This document shows positions 34,984-37,362 of a stretch of 37,362 nt of DNA, piece by piece. Position 1 is the first letter of the stretch; each line of letters starts with the position of its first letter. The DNA lies in contig CALXOT010000020.1 of the NCBI GenBank assembly GCA_944390085.1, positions 1 to 37,362 on the forward strand. Reading direction: 5' to 3'. Source of the DNA: an uncultured Succinivibrionaceae bacterium (GTDB lineage: Bacteria > Pseudomonadota > Gammaproteobacteria > Enterobacterales > Succinivibrionaceae). The notes beneath the pieces are model-generated. The model searched no databases, was not told the DNA's origin, and saw only the letters and a list, made by a program, of their open reading frames with translations. A program made the translations under genes and the position numbers.

Positions 34984-35649
34984 TTAGTAATCCTCCCTGT
35001 GGGTATCATACTCAGCGGGCTCTATAAGCTCCTTGCGGTAGGTCTTGACCGCCCAAATCAGCAGTCCGACCAGGAAGAAGCCGCAGGGCGGCATCACCAA
35101 CAGGCCGCAGGGCACATACCAGCCACCGTTATTGACGGTCTGCAGGATAGTAAGCCCAAACCAGCTGCCTGAGCCAAACACTTCACGGATGGTGGCGATA
35201 ATGCACAGCACTATCATATAGCCAAGGCCGTTGCCCAGACCGTCCATGAACGATGGCAGCGGCGGATACTTCAGGGCAAAGCCCTCAGTACGGCCCATCA
35301 CGATACAGTTGGTGATAATCAGGCCTACATACACGGACAGCTGCTTTGACAGATCGTAGGCAAAGGCCCTTAGGATCTGATCGACCAAGATCACCAGAGA
35401 GGCAATGATGGTCATCTGCGCAATAATACGCACGCTGCCGGGGATGTAATTGCGGGTATAGGACACTGCTGCATTGGACAGTGCGGTCACCGCAGTCACG
35501 GAAATACCCATCACGAAAGCGGTCTTCATGCTGGAGGTCACTGCCAAAGTAGAGCAGATACCCAGCACCTGGATCATCACCGGGTTATTGGCGATGAGCG
35601 GCTCTAAGAACGCTTCCTTCCAGGTAGGGGCTTTCACATCTGAACTCAT
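34984..35649 (-). CDS. nqrD: Na+-translocating NADH:quinone reductase subunit D
   Basis: NqrD is the paralogous six-helix membrane partner of NqrE. The cluster-binding cysteines are C32 ([17 protein letters not shown]) and C115 ([15 protein letters not shown]). The length of 221 residues is close to the usual 210. The start overlaps the nqrC stop by 4 bp (ATGA type), a sign of coupled translation. Confidence 0.98.
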   Translation of the reverse strand: MSSDVKAPTWKEAFLEPLIANNPVMIQVLGICSTLAVTSSMKTAFVMGISVTAVTALSNAAVSYTRNYIPGSVRIIAQMTIIASLVILVDQILRAFAYDLSKQLSVYVGLIITNCIVMGRTEGFALKYPPLPSFMDGLGNGLGYMIVLCIIATIREVFGSGSWFGLTILQTVNNGGWYVPCGLLVMPPCGFFLVGLLIWAVKTYRKELIEPAEYDTHREDY

Positions 35650-36440
35650 TTAAGGATCTCCCCCTTGCGTAATTGATCGAGGAACGGCTTGTATACCGTA
35701 CCCAGCCAGTACTGAGCGGCATTTCTAATACCGTTGGTAGTCAAGGTTGCACCAGAAAGCGCATCTACCTCAAAGGCAGCAGCCTCGCCTTCCTTAGCTG
35801 CATTCTTCTTGATGGTAAAGGCCAGCTCACCTGCTGCATTCTCTATCTGCTTGTCTACCCACAAAGCCTGCCAGCGCGGATTGTCGATCTCACCGCCCAG
35901 ACCCGGGGTCTCACCATGGCTGTAGAAAGTAACGGCCTTGATGGTGTTACCGTCCGGAGCCACAGCCACATAGCCGTAAGCAGTGGACCACAGTGCAGCG
36001 CCATAGAAAGGCAGGATCACGCGGGTAACCGTGCCATTTTCATCATGGGCAAAGTAGATAGGCATCAGCTTGGTACGGGTACGGATGCCTGCCTGATCTT
36101 CCTCAGCCGGAATGGCAATGGAGAACTCAGGGTTCTTGGCCAGGGAAGCGAAGTTGTAGCCATCAGCCTCAGCCTGACGGTCAGCCAGGATGGAACCGCT
36201 CTCAGTATCCAGGAGCTGGGCCTGAATATGATCGGCATAGGTCTGGGCCACGGTACCCTGTGTCTCAAAACCGGACACGCGCAGGATGCTCACCTGACGG
36301 TCATTGGCGATGGCTGCAGCCTTGAACGGATCCAGGGCTACCACAGCGCTTGACACTAACACGGAGCACACCAAGCAGAAGCCGATGATGATGGTAAAGG
36401 TACCTAATACGGAGTCTTTATTGAGCTTAAGCACGGGCAA
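35646..36440 (-). CDS. nqrC: Na+-translocating NADH:quinone reductase subunit C
   Basis: NqrC carries a covalently bound FMN in a periplasmic domain anchored by one N-terminal helix (about 12-35). The attachment motif is [13 protein letters not shown], the FMN threonine being T232; ApbE should modify it. Length is 264 residues, normal for the family. Its start overlaps the end of nqrB by 14 bp. Confidence 0.98.
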   Translation of the reverse strand: MPVLKLNKDSVLGTFTIIIGFCLVCSVLVSSAVVALDPFKAAAIANDRQVSILRVSGFETQGTVAQTYADHIQAQLLDTESGSILADRQAEADGYNFASLAKNPEFSIAIPAEEDQAGIRTRTKLMPIYFAHDENGTVTRVILPFYGAALWSTAYGYVAVAPDGNTIKAVTFYSHGETPGLGGEIDNPRWQALWVDKQIENAAGELAFTIKKNAAKEGEAAAFEVDALSGATLTTNGIRNAAQYWLGTVYKPFLDQLRKGEILK

Positions 36441-37362
36441 GTCTCCTCTTGATATTGCGCTGAGTGCTCAGGTAGTCAAACAGCGGAGCACAGCAGTTGG
36501 CAAACAGGATAGCAAGCATCATGCCCTCAGGGTAGGCCGGATTGACCACACGGACGAGGATAACCATGACGCCGATTAACAGGCCAAAGGCCCATTTGCC
36601 GGAGTTGGTAAATGCCGAGGATACCGGATCGGTTGCCATGAACACTAAGCCGAAGGCGAAGCCGCCTAACACTAAGTGCCACATGAAGCTCATGGAGAAC
36701 ATCTGATTGGTGTCAGAGCCAATGGCGTTGAACAGTGAGGACATTAAGAATGCACCCACCAGCACACCTGCCATGATGCGCCAGGAAGCGATGCCGGTCA
36801 CCAGGATGATGATGGCACCGATGGCAATCATGAAGGTAGAACCTTCACCGATACAGCCCGGGATGTTACCAAAGAAAGCATCAAGCCAGGTAATGGGATC
36901 GCCTGCAGCGTTGACCAGGGCACTCTGACCGCCTTCCTGCCACTGTGCCAGCGGAGTGGCACCAGAGAAGCCGTCCACCGGAACCCAGCAGTTGGTACCG
37001 GAAATGGAGGCCGGATAGGCAAAGAACAGGAAAGCACGGCCGGCTAATGCCGGGTTCATAAAGTTACGGCCAGTACCGCCAAACAGCTCCTTAGCAATCA
37101 CCACACCGAAGGTAATACCTAAGGCAGCCTGCCACAGCGGCATGGTCGGCGGCACAATCAGCGCGAACAGAATGGAGGTCACGAAGAAACCTTCATTGAT
37201 GTCGTGGTGACGCACAATGCAGAACAGCACTTCCCAGAAGGCACCGACAATGAACACCACGATGTAGATGGGCAGGAAATACACTGCACCAATCAGCATC
37301 TTGGAGTAGATACCGGCATCAGCACCTAAGGTACCACCTAAGATCTGCACTAAGGCATAGTG
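36427..37362 (-). CDS. nqrB: Na+-translocating NADH:quinone reductase subunit B (5' end outside window)
   Basis: NqrB is the large membrane subunit with covalent FMN and riboflavin, thought to be part of the Na+ path. The reading frame stays open to the last base of the window (it reads HYAL before VQILGG), so the true start lies beyond. The GTG at 37350 is an internal codon. About 310 of some 415 residues are present. Visible are [22 protein letters not shown] without interruption in the frame, [17 protein letters not shown], the FMN-attachment motif [10 protein letters not shown], and the C-terminus NIKRRLARA. nqrA is presumably upstream, outside the window. Confidence 0.97.
   Translation of the reverse strand, partial: HYALVQILGGTLGADAGIYSKMLIGAVYFLPIYIVVFIVGAFWEVLFCIVRHHDINEGFFVTSILFALIVPPTMPLWQAALGITFGVVIAKELFGGTGRNFMNPALAGRAFLFFAYPASISGTNCWVPVDGFSGATPLAQWQEGGQSALVNAAGDPITWLDAFFGNIPGCIGEGSTFMIAIGAIIILVTGIASWRIMAGVLVGAFLMSSLFNAIGSDTNQMFSMSFMWHLVLGGFAFGLVFMATDPVSSAFTNSGKWAFGLLIGVMVILVRVVNPAYPEGMMLAILFANCCAPLFDYLSTQRNIKRRLARA

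Noticed and set aside
35673-36353. Plus-strand 226-codon frame over nqrC
   Set aside because: Antisense to nqrC, whose sequence is unambiguous.
37348-37350. GTG as the start of nqrB
   Set aside because: The frame is open to the window edge and NqrB is about 100 residues longer, so this is an internal valine codon.

Overview
The window reads as chromosomal DNA of a gammaproteobacterium. Gene content and local order point to the Aeromonadales, most likely a gut anaerobe related to the Succinivibrionaceae; this placement is inference from gene families, not from a marker-gene tree. The left half keeps the order known from E. coli around glnE-ygiF / ygiM-cca / bacA(uppP)-folB-tsaD-rpsU, with local changes. 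An ExeA/GspA-like ATPase and a small membrane protein sit between ygiM and cca, folK sits between uppP and folB, and rpsU is not followed by dnaG-rpoD. There are no rRNA or tRNA genes, CRISPR arrays, phage genes or insertion sequences that I can support.

Layout. (1) 108-5068, minus: inorganic triphosphatase ygiF, glnE and a Mak-type ROK fructokinase as one tight operon. (2) 5290-9901: ygiM (plus), a minus-strand pair made of a GspA/ExeA-like AAA+ membrane ATPase and a 137-residue membrane protein, then cca (plus), whose HD domain has lost its metal-binding residues. (3) 10044-12821, minus: tsaD-folB-folK-uppP with overlaps or very short gaps, divergent from rpsU, which has its own promoter and terminator. 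(4) 13485-20699: an EamA transporter and a block of c-di-GMP-type signalling genes. The block holds a 993-residue PAS/GAF/GGDEF/PAS/GGDEF/EAL protein with both GGDEF signatures lost but the EAL site kept, and two tandem divergent paralogues with a degenerate EAL plus HDOD architecture. (5) 20853-25545: nqrM-apbE-mpl on minus and proS on plus. (6) 25639-30308: a NimA-like flavin-binding protein and the mglBAC galactose ABC transporter, with candidate CRP and GalR/GalS sites upstream. (7) 30422-32907, minus: a small unknown ORF and a 658-residue secreted protein I cannot assign. (8) 33143-37362, minus: nqrFEDCB of the Na+-pumping NADH:quinone reductase, with nqrB cut by the window edge.

How the genes fit together. 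Na+-NQR needs covalent FMN on NqrB and NqrC, attached by ApbE, and iron delivery for the NqrD/NqrE cluster, which involves NqrM. Both maturation genes are in this window, about 10 kb from the structural genes instead of directly behind nqrF. MglBAC brings in galactose or methyl-galactoside, and Mak would phosphorylate free hexose, which suits a sugar-fermenting organism. The most unusual regulatory feature is between the two EAL-HDOD paralogues. A run of 19 A lies 4 bp from a CRP-like palindrome centred where a class II CRP site would be, relative to a good -10 element of the downstream gene.
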